Below are positions 8,782 to 17,575 of a DNA stretch of 64,000 nt, piece after piece. This DNA comes from Gordonia sp049847105 (lineage in GTDB: Bacteria > Actinomycetota > Actinomycetes > Mycobacteriales > Mycobacteriaceae), in the NCBI RefSeq assembly GCF_049847105.1, contig NZ_JBNCNS010000002.1, positions 930,001-994,000 of the forward strand, written 5' to 3'. Under the pieces are notes generated by a model. It was not told the origin of the DNA, ran no database searches, and saw nothing but the letters and a program-made list of their open reading frames with translations. Both the position numbers and the translations under genes were made by a program. Numbering within the stretch: the stretch's first letter is position 1; each line of letters starts with the position of its first letter.

Positions 8782-9810
8782 TCAGCTCGGGACCGCCGCC
8801 GTGGCGCCCCGATCGAATCCGCCCGGGATCTCGTAGATCCGTCCGTCGAAGCCCGCCCGGTAGAGATGGCCCGCAGCGAAGCCGCGGTTTCCCCGACCGT
8901 AGGACAGCACACTGGATGTGGGGATTCCCGAACCGAGAACGCAGTAGCGTCCCGGTGAGGTGATCCGGACGATCTGGCCGGCCCCGTTGAACGGAACCAC
9001 CGGCCGCTCCTTGGAATCCAGTGTCAACCCATCCGGGCCTGCGGTGATGTTCCCGCCCAGATCGAGCAGGCTCTGCACCACGCGAGGGTTGGCGGTCGAG
9101 ATGCGGCTGACGCCCGGATTCACAAAGGTGCGGGACACGTACAGCCACCGGTCGCCCTTTCCGAGGACCGCGCCGTTGGCGCTGGGCAGCGAACCCCAGT
9201 CGGCCTGCACTGCGCCGTTGGGATAGGCACGCCCGATCAGGTTGCCGAAATCATTGGTGGCATAGACGATTCCGCTCGCTGCCGTATCCATCCCGTTGGT
9301 GGCCGAGAAGCCGCGTACCCAGGGGCGGAGAGCCAGGTTGGCCACGTTCAGACGCGCGATGCCCGCGTGCCGGAGCGAGTCCCCGACAACGACGCGGGGA
9401 TCGGCGCCGTAGCCGACGAGCAATGCGCCGTCCCGAGCCCACGCCAGTGCGCCGGCGCCGCCTTCGGGGACGCGCGCGATCGGCACCGGCCGTGCGCCCG
9501 GCGCCGACAGCCGGAAGACCCTTCCCGAGACCAGATCGGTCGTATAGAGCCGGCCACCGGCGTCGACGGTCAATCCTTCGAGTGCTGCCCCGGGGACCGA
9601 GCCGACGAGGCGCGGCGCCTGCCCGGCGCCCGCGCACACCGGCGCCGCCGAGGCCGGGGCCGCCGACAGCGCGGTGAACAGCCCGGCGGCGAGTGTGATC
9701 ACCGAGGAGGTGGCGATCAGTCGTCGTCGCGCGGTGCGTCGCCCTGATCTCGGGGGCGCTGCCGGCGCAGTGTCGTCGGCGCAATCGGACGATGTGGAGC
9801 GTCGGAACAT
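8782..9810 (-). CDS. secreted beta-propeller protein, copy 2
   Basis: This 342-residue protein is a close paralogue of the neighbouring gene over almost the full length. It has the same MFRRS start, the same ASAAP signal-peptide cleavage region and the same propeller repeats and C-terminus. The open frame extends upstream to 9981, but the ATG at 9810 is chosen because GGAGG lies five bases before it and the paralogue starts at the same residue. It is likely a secreted SMP-30-like or NHL-like propeller. No catalytic metal ligands could be assigned with certainty. Confidence 0.75.
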   Translation of the reverse strand: MFRRSTSSDCADDTAPAAPPRSGRRTARRRLIATSSVITLAAGLFTALSAAPASAAPVCAGAGQAPRLVGSVPGAALEGLTVDAGGRLYTTDLVSGRVFRLSAPGARPVPIARVPEGGAGALAWARDGALLVGYGADPRVVVGDSLRHAGIARLNVANLALRPWVRGFSATNGMDTAASGIVYATNDFGNLIGRAYPNGAVQADWGSLPSANGAVLGKGDRWLYVSRTFVNPGVSRISTANPRVVQSLLDLGGNITAGPDGLTLDSKERPVVPFNGAGQIVRITSPGRYCVLGSGIPTSSVLSYGRGNRGFAAGHLYRAGFDGRIYEIPGGFDRGATAAVPS

Positions 9811-9854
9811 CTCGGCCTCCCGAGGTTGGACGCCGCCCGCCGGTCGATCACGCG

Positions 9855-9896
9855 CAATCTCGGGGACGACTGGTTCGTTGACCTCTGTGGAGTGTA
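9855..9896 (-). promoter_or_regulatory. promoter block of beta-propeller copy 2
   Basis: On the minus strand TACACT (9896-9891) is the probable -10 box. It is followed by the block shared with copy 1. The region between 9811 and 9979 also holds the upstream region of the divergent ilvA, for which I see no clear -10 box. Confidence 0.45.
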
Positions 9897-9979
9897 TGCC
9901 CGCGGTGGGTCCCCGTCGACCATTTCCGATCTGCCTGCGCTGGACCTCCCGATGCGCCATCATCGCGCCGGGTGAGAGC

Positions 9980-11365
9980 ATGGAGGGCGTGAGTACGCAG
10001 GAGGCACCGGTTCATCAGCACGGCCCGACGTTGACCGCGGACGCCATCACGGCGTCGGTCGCGCGGATCGCCGAGGCTGTCGCCCGCACGCCACTCGAGG
10101 AATCACCGCGGATCTCGGCAGACGCCGGGGCCCGGGTCTTCCTCAAGCGTGAGGACCTGCAGACGGTGCGCTCGTACAAGATTCGCGGCGCCTACAACGT
10201 GATGGCCCAACTCTCCGAGCAGGAACTCGCCCGCGGCGTGGTCGCGGCGAGTGCCGGCAATCACGCACAGGGTGTCGCCTATGCGTGCCGGTCCATGAAG
10301 GTGCCCGGACGGATCTACGTGCCGACCACCACTCCGAAGCAGAAGCGTGACCGAATCCGTTGGCACGGTGGAGACTTCGTCGATCTGATCGCCGTCGGCG
10401 AGACCTACGACGCGGCGGCGGCCGCGGCGCAGTCGGACGTCATGCGCACCGGTGCGTCCTGGATCCACGCGTTCGACGATCCACGTACCGCCGCGGGGCA
10501 GGGGACCATCGCCTACGAGATCGTCGAGCAACTCGGGACGGTGCCCGACGTGGTGGTCGCGCCCGTCGGTGGCGGTGGCTGTCTCGCCGGGATCGCGACC
10601 TATTTCCGGTCGCTCAGCGACGACGTCGCGATCGTGGGGGTGGAGCCGACCGGCGCCGTCTCGCTGACCGCGGCGCTGGCGGCCGGTGGTCCCGTCACCC
10701 TCGACACCATCGATCCTTTCGTCGACGGCGCGGCGGTCAAGCGCATCGGCAGCATCGGCCACCGGGTGATGGCGGATCTCGACGCGACCATCACCGAGCA
10801 CCCGAGCCTGCCCGGCATCGCGCCGAAACCACAGGTCGGCGTGCTCGAGGACGGTGTCCGGTACCGACCCCGCCCGGGCGCAACGCACATCACGCACGTC
10901 GACGAGGGGGCCATCTGCTCGACCATGCTCGCGCTGTATCAGAACGAGGGCATCATCGCCGAGCCTGCCGGTGCACTTGCCGTGACCGGACTGTCCGCTC
11001 TGGAACTGCCCGCCGACGCCACCGTGGTGTGCCTGATCTCCGGCGGCAACAACGACGTGTCCCGGTACGGCGAGATCATCGAACGTTCACTCGTCCACAA
11101 GGGGCTCAAGCACTACTTCCTGGTGGATTTCCCGCAGGAGCCCGGGGCGTTGCGGAGGTTCCTCGACGACGTGCTCGGCCCCGACGACGACATCACGCTG
11201 TTCGAGTACGTCAAGCGGAACAACCGGGAGACCGGGGCCGCGCTGGTCGGTGTGGAGCTCGGTGAACCCGAGGGTCTCGTCGGTCTGATGGACCGGATGG
11301 CGCACTCACGGCTGCATTGCGAGCGACTCGAACCCGGTACCCCGGCCTACGATTACCTGACCTGA
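9980..11365 (+). CDS. ilvA: threonine dehydratase (threonine ammonia-lyase)
   Basis: IlvA converts L-threonine to 2-oxobutyrate and ammonia, the first step towards isoleucine. The 461-residue protein has the fold II PLP domain (about 30-340). The Schiff-base lysine is in SYKIRGAYN, and the phosphate-binding loop is GGGGCLAG. A C-terminal ACT-like regulatory domain begins near GLKHYFLVDFPQEPGAL; its single copy marks the shorter actinobacterial type. The ATG at 9980 is used; GTG at 9989 is an alternative. The ilvA-treZ neighbourhood matches M. tuberculosis. The stop codon lies inside a CCTGA repeat. Confidence 0.93.
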   Translation: MEGVSTQEAPVHQHGPTLTADAITASVARIAEAVARTPLEESPRISADAGARVFLKREDLQTVRSYKIRGAYNVMAQLSEQELARGVVAASAGNHAQGVAYACRSMKVPGRIYVPTTTPKQKRDRIRWHGGDFVDLIAVGETYDAAAAAAQSDVMRTGASWIHAFDDPRTAAGQGTIAYEIVEQLGTVPDVVVAPVGGGGCLAGIATYFRSLSDDVAIVGVEPTGAVSLTAALAAGGPVTLDTIDPFVDGAAVKRIGSIGHRVMADLDATITEHPSLPGIAPKPQVGVLEDGVRYRPRPGATHITHVDEGAICSTMLALYQNEGIIAEPAGALAVTGLSALELPADATVVCLISGGNNDVSRYGEIIERSLVHKGLKHYFLVDFPQEPGALRRFLDDVLGPDDDITLFEYVKRNNRETGAALVGVELGEPEGLVGLMDRMAHSRLHCERLEPGTPAYDYLT

Positions 11366-11385
11366 CCTGACCTGACCTGACCTGA
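11356..11385. repeat. CCTGA pentanucleotide repeat, six copies
   Basis: Six perfect copies of CCTGA span the last codons and the stop codon of ilvA. Because every copy contains TGA and the period is five, a gain or loss of units still gives a nearby stop in every frame. The array ends five bases before the stop codon of treZ on the other strand. Confidence 0.9.
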
Positions 11386-11389
11386 CCGG

Positions 11390-13264
11390 TCACCGGAGCC
11401 GGCCGATCACCACGTTGTGCCCACTGCTGCGCAGCACTCCGTCCGCGATCGTGGGTTCCTCCCACCAGAGCTCGGGCGTCACGTCGACCGGTACGGTCGT
11501 CTCGGTTCCATTCAGGACGCAGACCACGCACCATCCGCCGCGGAACATCGCAAACCAGCCCGTTGTTTCATCGAATGATGTTGTGACCGAGGAGAAATCG
11601 CCGTGACGGAGATCCTCTTCGCGCTTGCGCAGTCCGATCAGCTCGCGGTAGAAGTCGAACATCCGACGATGGGCCGGCCGGTCCAGCTCGGACCAGTCGA
11701 GCTTCGACGACCGGAACGTCTCCGGGTCCTGGGGATCCGGGATCTCCGCAGTGTCCCAGCCGTGGTCGGCGAACTCCGCGCGCCTGCCGTCCGCCGTCGC
11801 TCGACCGAGCTCCGGCTCGGGGTGTGAGGTGAAGAATGCGAACGGCGTCCGGGCCGCCCACTCCTCGCCCATGAACAACATCGGGGTGAATGGCGAGAGC
11901 AACACGAGTGCCGCCTTGATGGCGAGCCGGCCGCCGGTGAGATAGGCCGACGGCCGGTCGCCGACGGCCCGATTGCCGATCTGGTCGTGATTGCACGTGT
12001 AGGCCACCAGCGCCTCCGCGGCGACCAGATCGGTCGGTATCGGACGACCATGATGGCGTCGGCGGAACGAGGAATAGGTGCCGTCGTGGAAGAACCCGCC
12101 CCGCAGCACCTTCGACAGTGCCTCGAGGCTGCCGAAATCGGCGTAGTAACCCTGCCGCTCACCGGACACCGCGGTGTGGATCGCGTGGTGGACGTCGTCG
12201 TCCCACTGCGCGCCGAGTCCGTAGCCGCCGAGTTCGCGGGGCAAGATCAGTCGCGGATCGTTGAGGTCGCTCTCCGCGATCAGTGTCAGTGGCCGGCGGA
12301 GTTCGACGGCGAGCGCATCGGTCGCGATGGCCAGTTCCTCGAGCAGATGGACAGCCCGGTGATCGATCAGCGCGTGGACGGCGTCGAGACGTAACCCGTC
12401 GACGTGGAAGTCGCGCAGCCAGCGCAGCGCGTTGGCGATGATGTAGGTACGGACCTCGTCCGAATTCGGCTCCGACAGGTTCAGCGCGGAGCCCCAGCTG
12501 TTGGTTCCCTCGGTGAGGTACGGGCCGAACCGGGGGAGATGGTTGCCCGACGGCCCGAGATGGTTGTATACGACGTCGAGCACCACGCCGAGACCGCGCC
12601 GGTGACATGCGTCGACGAATCGGGCGAAGCCGTCCGGGCCGCCGTAGGGTTCGTGCACCGCGTACCACGCGACACCGTCGTAGCCCCAGCCGTGGGTCCC
12701 GTTGAACGCGTTGACCGGCATGACCTCGACGACGTCGACACCGAGGCTCACCAGGTGGTCGAGCTGCCCGATCGCGGCATCGAATGTGCCTTCGGCGGTG
12801 AAGGTTCCGACGTGCAGCTCGTAGAGCACGGACCCGCGGACGTCGATGCCGGGCCAGTCGTCGTCGGACCACGACGACTCGTCGAGACGATGCAGCGCCG
12901 AGCTGCCGTGGACGCCGTCGGGCAGTCGGACCGAACGCGGATCGGGGACCGGCTCGTCGTCGTCGACGACAAAGCGATACCGCAGTTCCGCCAGATCCGC
13001 CGTGTGGCCTTCGACCGCCGGAACCCACCACTGCGCCGCGTCGTGCCCCGCTGCCGTCGGGTCTCGGCGCATCGGGAACTCGACCTGGCCATCGCCGGCG
13101 TCGGCGAGCATCACGACGCTGTGTGCACGCGGGGCCCAGACCCGGATGTCGACCACCGTGGGCGGCGGGACGAAAGGCCGCGCCGGGATCGGAAAGCTCG
13201 ATATGTCCTCACGTTGGTCGGTCGTCCCAGTTATGGTGTCGGGAGCTTTCGACTTATCGGTCAC
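11390..13264 (-). CDS. treZ: malto-oligosyltrehalose trehalohydrolase
   Basis: TreZ hydrolyses the bond between trehalose and the maltodextrin chain made by TreY and so releases trehalose. The 624-residue GH13 protein has an N-terminal carbohydrate-binding-like domain (VVDIRVWAPRAHSV onward). Its TIM barrel contains DVVYNHLGPSGNH, the nucleophile region GLRLDAVHAL, the acid/base glutamate in LIAESDLNDP, and CNHDQIGNRA. The GTG at 13264 is chosen over a TTG at 13273 because TACCTT lies seven bases before it. In relatives treZ is the last gene of treXYZ; here an mce operon separates it from treYX. Confidence 0.93.
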   Translation of the reverse strand: MTDKSKAPDTITGTTDQREDISSFPIPARPFVPPPTVVDIRVWAPRAHSVVMLADAGDGQVEFPMRRDPTAAGHDAAQWWVPAVEGHTADLAELRYRFVVDDDEPVPDPRSVRLPDGVHGSSALHRLDESSWSDDDWPGIDVRGSVLYELHVGTFTAEGTFDAAIGQLDHLVSLGVDVVEVMPVNAFNGTHGWGYDGVAWYAVHEPYGGPDGFARFVDACHRRGLGVVLDVVYNHLGPSGNHLPRFGPYLTEGTNSWGSALNLSEPNSDEVRTYIIANALRWLRDFHVDGLRLDAVHALIDHRAVHLLEELAIATDALAVELRRPLTLIAESDLNDPRLILPRELGGYGLGAQWDDDVHHAIHTAVSGERQGYYADFGSLEALSKVLRGGFFHDGTYSSFRRRHHGRPIPTDLVAAEALVAYTCNHDQIGNRAVGDRPSAYLTGGRLAIKAALVLLSPFTPMLFMGEEWAARTPFAFFTSHPEPELGRATADGRRAEFADHGWDTAEIPDPQDPETFRSSKLDWSELDRPAHRRMFDFYRELIGLRKREEDLRHGDFSSVTTSFDETTGWFAMFRGGWCVVCVLNGTETTVPVDVTPELWWEEPTIADGVLRSSGHNVVIGRLR

Positions 13265-13277
13265 GAAACACAAGGTA
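13265..13277 (-). promoter_or_regulatory. leaderless -10 element of treZ
   Basis: TACCTT on the minus strand (13277-13272), seven bases, then GTG at 13264. This would give treZ its own transcript, needed because the rest of the tre operon is 10 kb away. Confidence 0.5.
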
Positions 13278-13335
13278 TGTCGCCGCTGTGACAGGCGCAG
13301 ATGTCGGTAGTGTGACCCGTGACACAGACGGATTG

Positions 13336-13354
13336 GAGATATCAGATATATTTA
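13336..13354 (+). promoter_or_regulatory. AT-rich promoter region of the mce operon
   Basis: A short AT-rich island, GATATCAGATATATTTA, stands out in the otherwise GC-rich spacer 13274-13483. TATATT at 13347-13352 is the best -10 candidate for the mce operon. GATATC is itself palindromic, so a regulator could bind here. No regulator gene is adjacent. Confidence 0.4.
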
Positions 13355-13483
13355 CCAGCGGGGGTCGGCCCACCAGGGGGCCCGCATCGACATGGTGTGC
13401 GGGATGGTGGCCGCGTCGGCCGCTCGATCGACACATCTGACTGAACCCGGCGACGGGGGCAGCCGACACGCGAGGGTAGGGGA

Positions 13484-14338
13484 TTGAGTACTGACGCGGT
13501 GACCTCGAACGGGGAGGCAACACATGCGGGCTCGGGTGGAGTGCGCCGGTGGTTCCGCGACCACGTCATGGCCTCGTTCGACACCTTCGGTCGGCAGATG
13601 GGCATGTTCGTCGAGGTCTTCAGGGTCCTCATCGTCGACATCGTCAAGCGCCGGTTCCCATTCGGTGAGTTCATCCGCCAATGCGCGTTCATGTCGAGCA
13701 CCTCGGTGTTTCCGACGCTGCTGGTCGCGATCCCGATCGGGGTGATCGTCTCGATCCAGGTGTCCAACATCGCCGGTCAGATCGGCGCGACCTCGTTCTC
13801 AGGCGCGGCGACCGGCCTGGGGGTGATCCGGCAGGGCGCGCCACTGGTGACGTCGCTGCTGCTGGCCGGCGCGGTCGGCTCGGCCATCGCCGCCGACCTC
13901 GGCTCACGAACCATCCGCGACGAGATAGACGCGATGAAGGTGATGGGGGTCAACCCGATCCAGCGCCTGATCTCCCCGCGCCTGCTGGCCACCATGGTGG
14001 TGAGCTTCCTGCTGTGCGGCTTCGTCTGCTTCGTCGGGTTCATCACCGGATACGTCTTCAACGTCTACTTCCAGGGCGGTACGCCCGGTAGCTACACCGG
14101 CACATTCGCGTCCTTCGCATCCACCTCCGACCTCGCCTTCGCGATCATCAAGGCGGTGATCTTCGGTGCCATCGTCGCGGTGGTCGCCTGTGATCGCGGA
14201 CTGACCACCAAGGGCGGTCCGGCTGGTGTGGCCAACTCGGTCAACGCCGCGGTGGTCAACTCCGTGCTGCTGTTGTTCACCGTGAATGTCGCCTTGACCC
14301 AGCTGTTCGCCATCCTCGTTCCGGCGAAGGTGGTGTGA
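13484..14338 (+). CDS. yrbEA: MlaE-family permease YrbEA of the mce operon
   Basis: This 284-residue membrane protein is the first of two permeases of the Mce lipid importer (an ABC-type system related to MlaE). It has about five hydrophobic segments after residue 60. The conserved region around DLGSRTIRDEIDAMKVMGV is the coupling helix that contacts the ATPase MceG, encoded elsewhere. The start is TTG with GGGTAGGGGA upstream. It is followed after one base by yrbEB. Confidence 0.9.
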   Translation: MSTDAVTSNGEATHAGSGGVRRWFRDHVMASFDTFGRQMGMFVEVFRVLIVDIVKRRFPFGEFIRQCAFMSSTSVFPTLLVAIPIGVIVSIQVSNIAGQIGATSFSGAATGLGVIRQGAPLVTSLLLAGAVGSAIAADLGSRTIRDEIDAMKVMGVNPIQRLISPRLLATMVVSFLLCGFVCFVGFITGYVFNVYFQGGTPGSYTGTFASFASTSDLAFAIIKAVIFGAIVAVVACDRGLTTKGGPAGVANSVNAAVVNSVLLLFTVNVALTQLFAILVPAKVV

Positions 14339-14339
14339 G

Positions 14340-15206
14340 ATGACCGCATCACGGTATGTGCCCCCCGCGCTCCGGCCGCTCGAGGCGGCCAAGGCGATCT
14401 ACCGGGGCCCACGCGGAATGCTCGCCGCGATGGGCCACCTCATCACCTTCCTGGTCAAGTCGATCGGCGCGGTCCCGATCGCCTTCACCCACTACCGCAA
14501 AGAGGTCTGGCGCCTGCTGTCGGATGTCGCCTGGGGCAATGGTGCGATCGTCGTCGGCGGCGGCACGGTCGGCGTGATGGTGATCCTCGGCGTCATGGGC
14601 GGGGCCACCGTGGGCATCGAGGGATACACCGCCCTCAACCTGCTCGGCATGTCTCCGGTCACCGGCGGCCTGTCGGCCTTCGCCACCACCCGTGAGATCG
14701 CGCCACTGCTTGCGGCCACCGCGTTCACCGCCCAGTCGGGATGCCGATTCACCGCGCAGCTCGGATCGATGCGGATCAGCGAGGAGATCGACGCGCTCGA
14801 ATCCATCGCCATCCGCCCGCTGCCCTACCTCGTCACCACCCGGATGTCGGCGGCCGTTCTGGCGATCGTGCCGCTGTATGCGGTGTCGCTGGCCGCGAAC
14901 TACCTGGCCTGCCAGGTCATGTTCCAGTTGCAGAGCGGCCAGGGCGCCGGTACCTATACCTACTACTTCAACCAGTTCCTGGTCTCCACCGACATGGTCG
15001 CCTCGTTCGTCAAGGTGGTCGTCTTCGTCCTGCTGACCACGTTCATCCAGTGCTATTACGGCTATTTCGCCTCCGGGGGTCCTGAAGGTGTGGGGGTGGC
15101 CGCCGGCCACGCGATCCGCATGGCGATCATCGTCATCGTTTTCGCCAACCTGGTCCTGACACTCGTGTTCTGGGGTACCTCGCCCGGAATAAAGATCTCG
15201 GGTTAG
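14340..15206 (+). CDS. yrbEB: MlaE-family permease YrbEB of the mce operon
   Basis: This 288-residue second permease of the Mce transporter has the same fold as YrbEA. The coupling motif LGSMRISEEIDALESIAI is near residue 140, and EIAPLLAATAFTAQSGCRFTA precedes it. With YrbEA it should form the inner-membrane channel to which the MceA-F proteins attach. It starts one base after the yrbEA stop codon. Confidence 0.9.
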   Translation: MTASRYVPPALRPLEAAKAIYRGPRGMLAAMGHLITFLVKSIGAVPIAFTHYRKEVWRLLSDVAWGNGAIVVGGGTVGVMVILGVMGGATVGIEGYTALNLLGMSPVTGGLSAFATTREIAPLLAATAFTAQSGCRFTAQLGSMRISEEIDALESIAIRPLPYLVTTRMSAAVLAIVPLYAVSLAANYLACQVMFQLQSGQGAGTYTYYFNQFLVSTDMVASFVKVVVFVLLTTFIQCYYGYFASGGPEGVGVAAGHAIRMAIIVIVFANLVLTLVFWGTSPGIKISG

Positions 15207-15218
15207 GGGGAGCATTCG

Positions 15219-16544
15219 ATGGACATCGCCACCGACGGCCGCAATCCCTCGCTGCTGCAGTACGTACTGCGCGGACTCGCGTTCCTCGTCGCCCTCGTCA
15301 TCTTGTTCGTCCTGCTCTTCCTGCGGTATCAGGGCACTTTCACCTCGACGGTCCCGGTCACCGCCAAACTGACCGACGTGGGCGACGGGTTGCTCACCGA
15401 CGCCGATGTCCGTTACAACGGACTGATCGTCGGGGCGGTGAAGTCCATCGATCTCAGCGGCGACGTCGGGCCGGGCAACCTCCAGTACAAGAACGTCGGC
15501 ATCGACATCGATCCCGACCAGGCGACGGGCATCCCCAGCAACGTCACCGCACGGACGGTGCCGTCGAACCTGTTCGGCGTCAACTCCGTCGAACTGGTCG
15601 CGCCCGGACAGCCGAGCGGCCAGGGTCTGTCCTCGGACGCCACGATCCCGGCCGACGAGACCCTGCCGACGATCCGGTTGCAGGATGCGCAGAACGAACT
15701 GCGGACCCTGCTGCAGGCCGTACCGCCGGAGGATCTCGCCTCGGTCCTCGGGACCATCTCGGATGCGCTGAAGGGCGGCGGTGCGGTGTTCGGCGCCTTC
15801 GTCCCGCTGCTGGACAACTACTGGCGCACCATCAACGCCCAGTTCCCGCCGGGTGCGCCGTCGGGTTTCGACAACTTCAACAACGCCGTCAAGGGACTCT
15901 CCCAGTCGACGCCGCAGTTGCTGGACACCTTGGGCCGCAGTGTGATCCCGGCGATGACCATCGCCGAGAAACAGCAGGATCTCACCGCCCTCCTGTCCGC
16001 CGGCGAGGGCGTCCTGGACGAGACGCAGGCGCTCTTCGCGGCCAACGGTGATCGGGGCAAGCGGGTGGTGCGTGATCTCAACACGATGGTCGGTGCCGCC
16101 GTGCTGGAGCCGGACGCGTTGCCGCAGTCGCTGTCGGCGCTGAACAATCTCGCGGCCAAGGCGCTGACCGTGTTCACCGGTGTCAACGGTCATGCGCAGC
16201 TCAACATCGGTGTGAGCTTCGGTGCGTATCAGCGGTACACACGACAGAACTGCCCTGTCTACAACGGTGGCCCCTACGGCCAGACGCGCGCCCCGGGGTG
16301 TGTGGGCCCGGGCACCGGCACTGGGCCGACGAGTTCCGGTCCGTTGATGATCTATCCTTCGGACGGCATGCGCCGCAACGCGTCCGCCGCAGGATCGGTG
16401 ACCACCTCGTCGGACGACAAGACCCTCGGCACGGCGCTCAAGCGCAAGCCGGGTGCCGCGGACACATTGATGCTCGGGCCGCTGGTCCAGTCGAGCTCGA
16501 TCAGGCCGGGGAACCCGGACGGACAGCAGGGAGGCGGTCGATGA
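15219..16544 (+). CDS. mceA: Mce family protein MceA
   Basis: This 441-residue protein has one N-terminal membrane anchor (about residues 17-37) and then the MlaD/MCE domain (about 45-120, with DADVRYNGLIVGAVKSI). The long helical region that follows is expected to build the periplasmic tunnel for lipids. The C-terminal 80 residues are low in predicted order. An AGGGGGAGC site precedes the ATG. The stop codon overlaps the mceB start as ATGA. Confidence 0.9.
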   Translation: MDIATDGRNPSLLQYVLRGLAFLVALVILFVLLFLRYQGTFTSTVPVTAKLTDVGDGLLTDADVRYNGLIVGAVKSIDLSGDVGPGNLQYKNVGIDIDPDQATGIPSNVTARTVPSNLFGVNSVELVAPGQPSGQGLSSDATIPADETLPTIRLQDAQNELRTLLQAVPPEDLASVLGTISDALKGGGAVFGAFVPLLDNYWRTINAQFPPGAPSGFDNFNNAVKGLSQSTPQLLDTLGRSVIPAMTIAEKQQDLTALLSAGEGVLDETQALFAANGDRGKRVVRDLNTMVGAAVLEPDALPQSLSALNNLAAKALTVFTGVNGHAQLNIGVSFGAYQRYTRQNCPVYNGGPYGQTRAPGCVGPGTGTGPTSSGPLMIYPSDGMRRNASAAGSVTTSSDDKTLGTALKRKPGAADTLMLGPLVQSSSIRPGNPDGQQGGGR

Positions 16545-17575
16545 GCCACGGGCAGTCCAGCATCCGCAAACCACTGATCGGCTTCACGGTGTTCGCGATC
16601 GTCGCGATGCTCCTGACGTACATCATCTGGTCCACCCTGGAGCGGTCGCTGCCGGGGAACACGAACTCCTTCACCACCTATTTCAACGATGCCTCCGGGC
16701 TCGCGACCGGCGACGACGTCCGGATGGCCGGCGTGCGGGTGGGCCGGGTCCACGACATCTCCCTCGACGACGGTCGTGCCCGGGTCACCTTCGACGTCCA
16801 GACCGATCAGCCCATGTTCACCAACACCCAGGCGGCGATCCGCTATCAGAACCTCATCGGTCAGCGGTACCTGTCTCTCACGTTGGTGAAGGGAGCCGAC
16901 AGCGCGCCGCTGACGGCCGGGTCATCTCTCCGACAGCCGTCCGAGGACTCGTTCGACGTGACCCGACTGCTCGCCGGATTCCAGCCGGTGTTCGAGACCC
17001 TGAAACCCGAACAGGTGAATGCACTGTCGGAGGGCCTGATCCAGGCCTTCCAGGGCAACAAGGTGTCGCTGAGCTACACCGTCGCCGAGGTGGGGCAGCT
17101 CGCCTCGGACATGGCCGATCGCGATGTCGTGATCGGGTCGATCATCAACAACCTGAGCGCGGTCATGCGTGACCTGGCCAAGCAGGGCGGCCAGGTCGGC
17201 ACGGTGATCGACAGCATCTCGGGGCTGATCGAGAATCTCAACGCCAACTCGGCCGCCTTCGGTAAGTCGGTGTCCCAGATCGGGCAGACCGCAAGCGGAT
17301 TCGCGGACGTGCTCGGCCAGAGTCGCAGCTCGCTGTCGGCCGCGGCGACCGACGCGCGAGCGGCTACCTCCACCCTCATCGCCAACGGCGCCAAGCTCGA
17401 CCGGATGGCGGGCCAGCTGCCGATCTTCCTCGGTCACTTCCCGCTGGTCCTCGGTCAGGGCGACTACCTGAACATCTACGCCTGCGACCTCGACATCGCG
17501 ATCGGAGACGTGCTCTTGCCGCCCGGCATCATCAACAAGATCGGTGGCACCAAGCATTCGGAGGTGTGTCGATGA
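16541..17575 (+). CDS. mceB: Mce family protein MceB
   Basis: This 344-residue protein has an N-terminal membrane segment (about 14-34) and an MCE domain (ASGLATGDDVRMAGVRVGRV near residue 50). A helical region rich in Ala, Gln and Ser follows. The ATG at 16541 overlaps the mceA stop. The open frame extends further upstream inside mceA and is not used. Envelope lipid import is expected from the family; the substrate is unknown. Confidence 0.9.
   Translation: MSHGQSSIRKPLIGFTVFAIVAMLLTYIIWSTLERSLPGNTNSFTTYFNDASGLATGDDVRMAGVRVGRVHDISLDDGRARVTFDVQTDQPMFTNTQAAIRYQNLIGQRYLSLTLVKGADSAPLTAGSSLRQPSEDSFDVTRLLAGFQPVFETLKPEQVNALSEGLIQAFQGNKVSLSYTVAEVGQLASDMADRDVVIGSIINNLSAVMRDLAKQGGQVGTVIDSISGLIENLNANSAAFGKSVSQIGQTASGFADVLGQSRSSLSAAATDARAATSTLIANGAKLDRMAGQLPIFLGHFPLVLGQGDYLNIYACDLDIAIGDVLLPPGIINKIGGTKHSEVCR

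Noticed and set aside
14349..16574. 741-codon open frame on the minus strand opposite yrbEB and mceA
   Set aside because: It is antisense to clear mce genes and its composition (Arg, Asp, Gly, His) is typical of a shadow frame.
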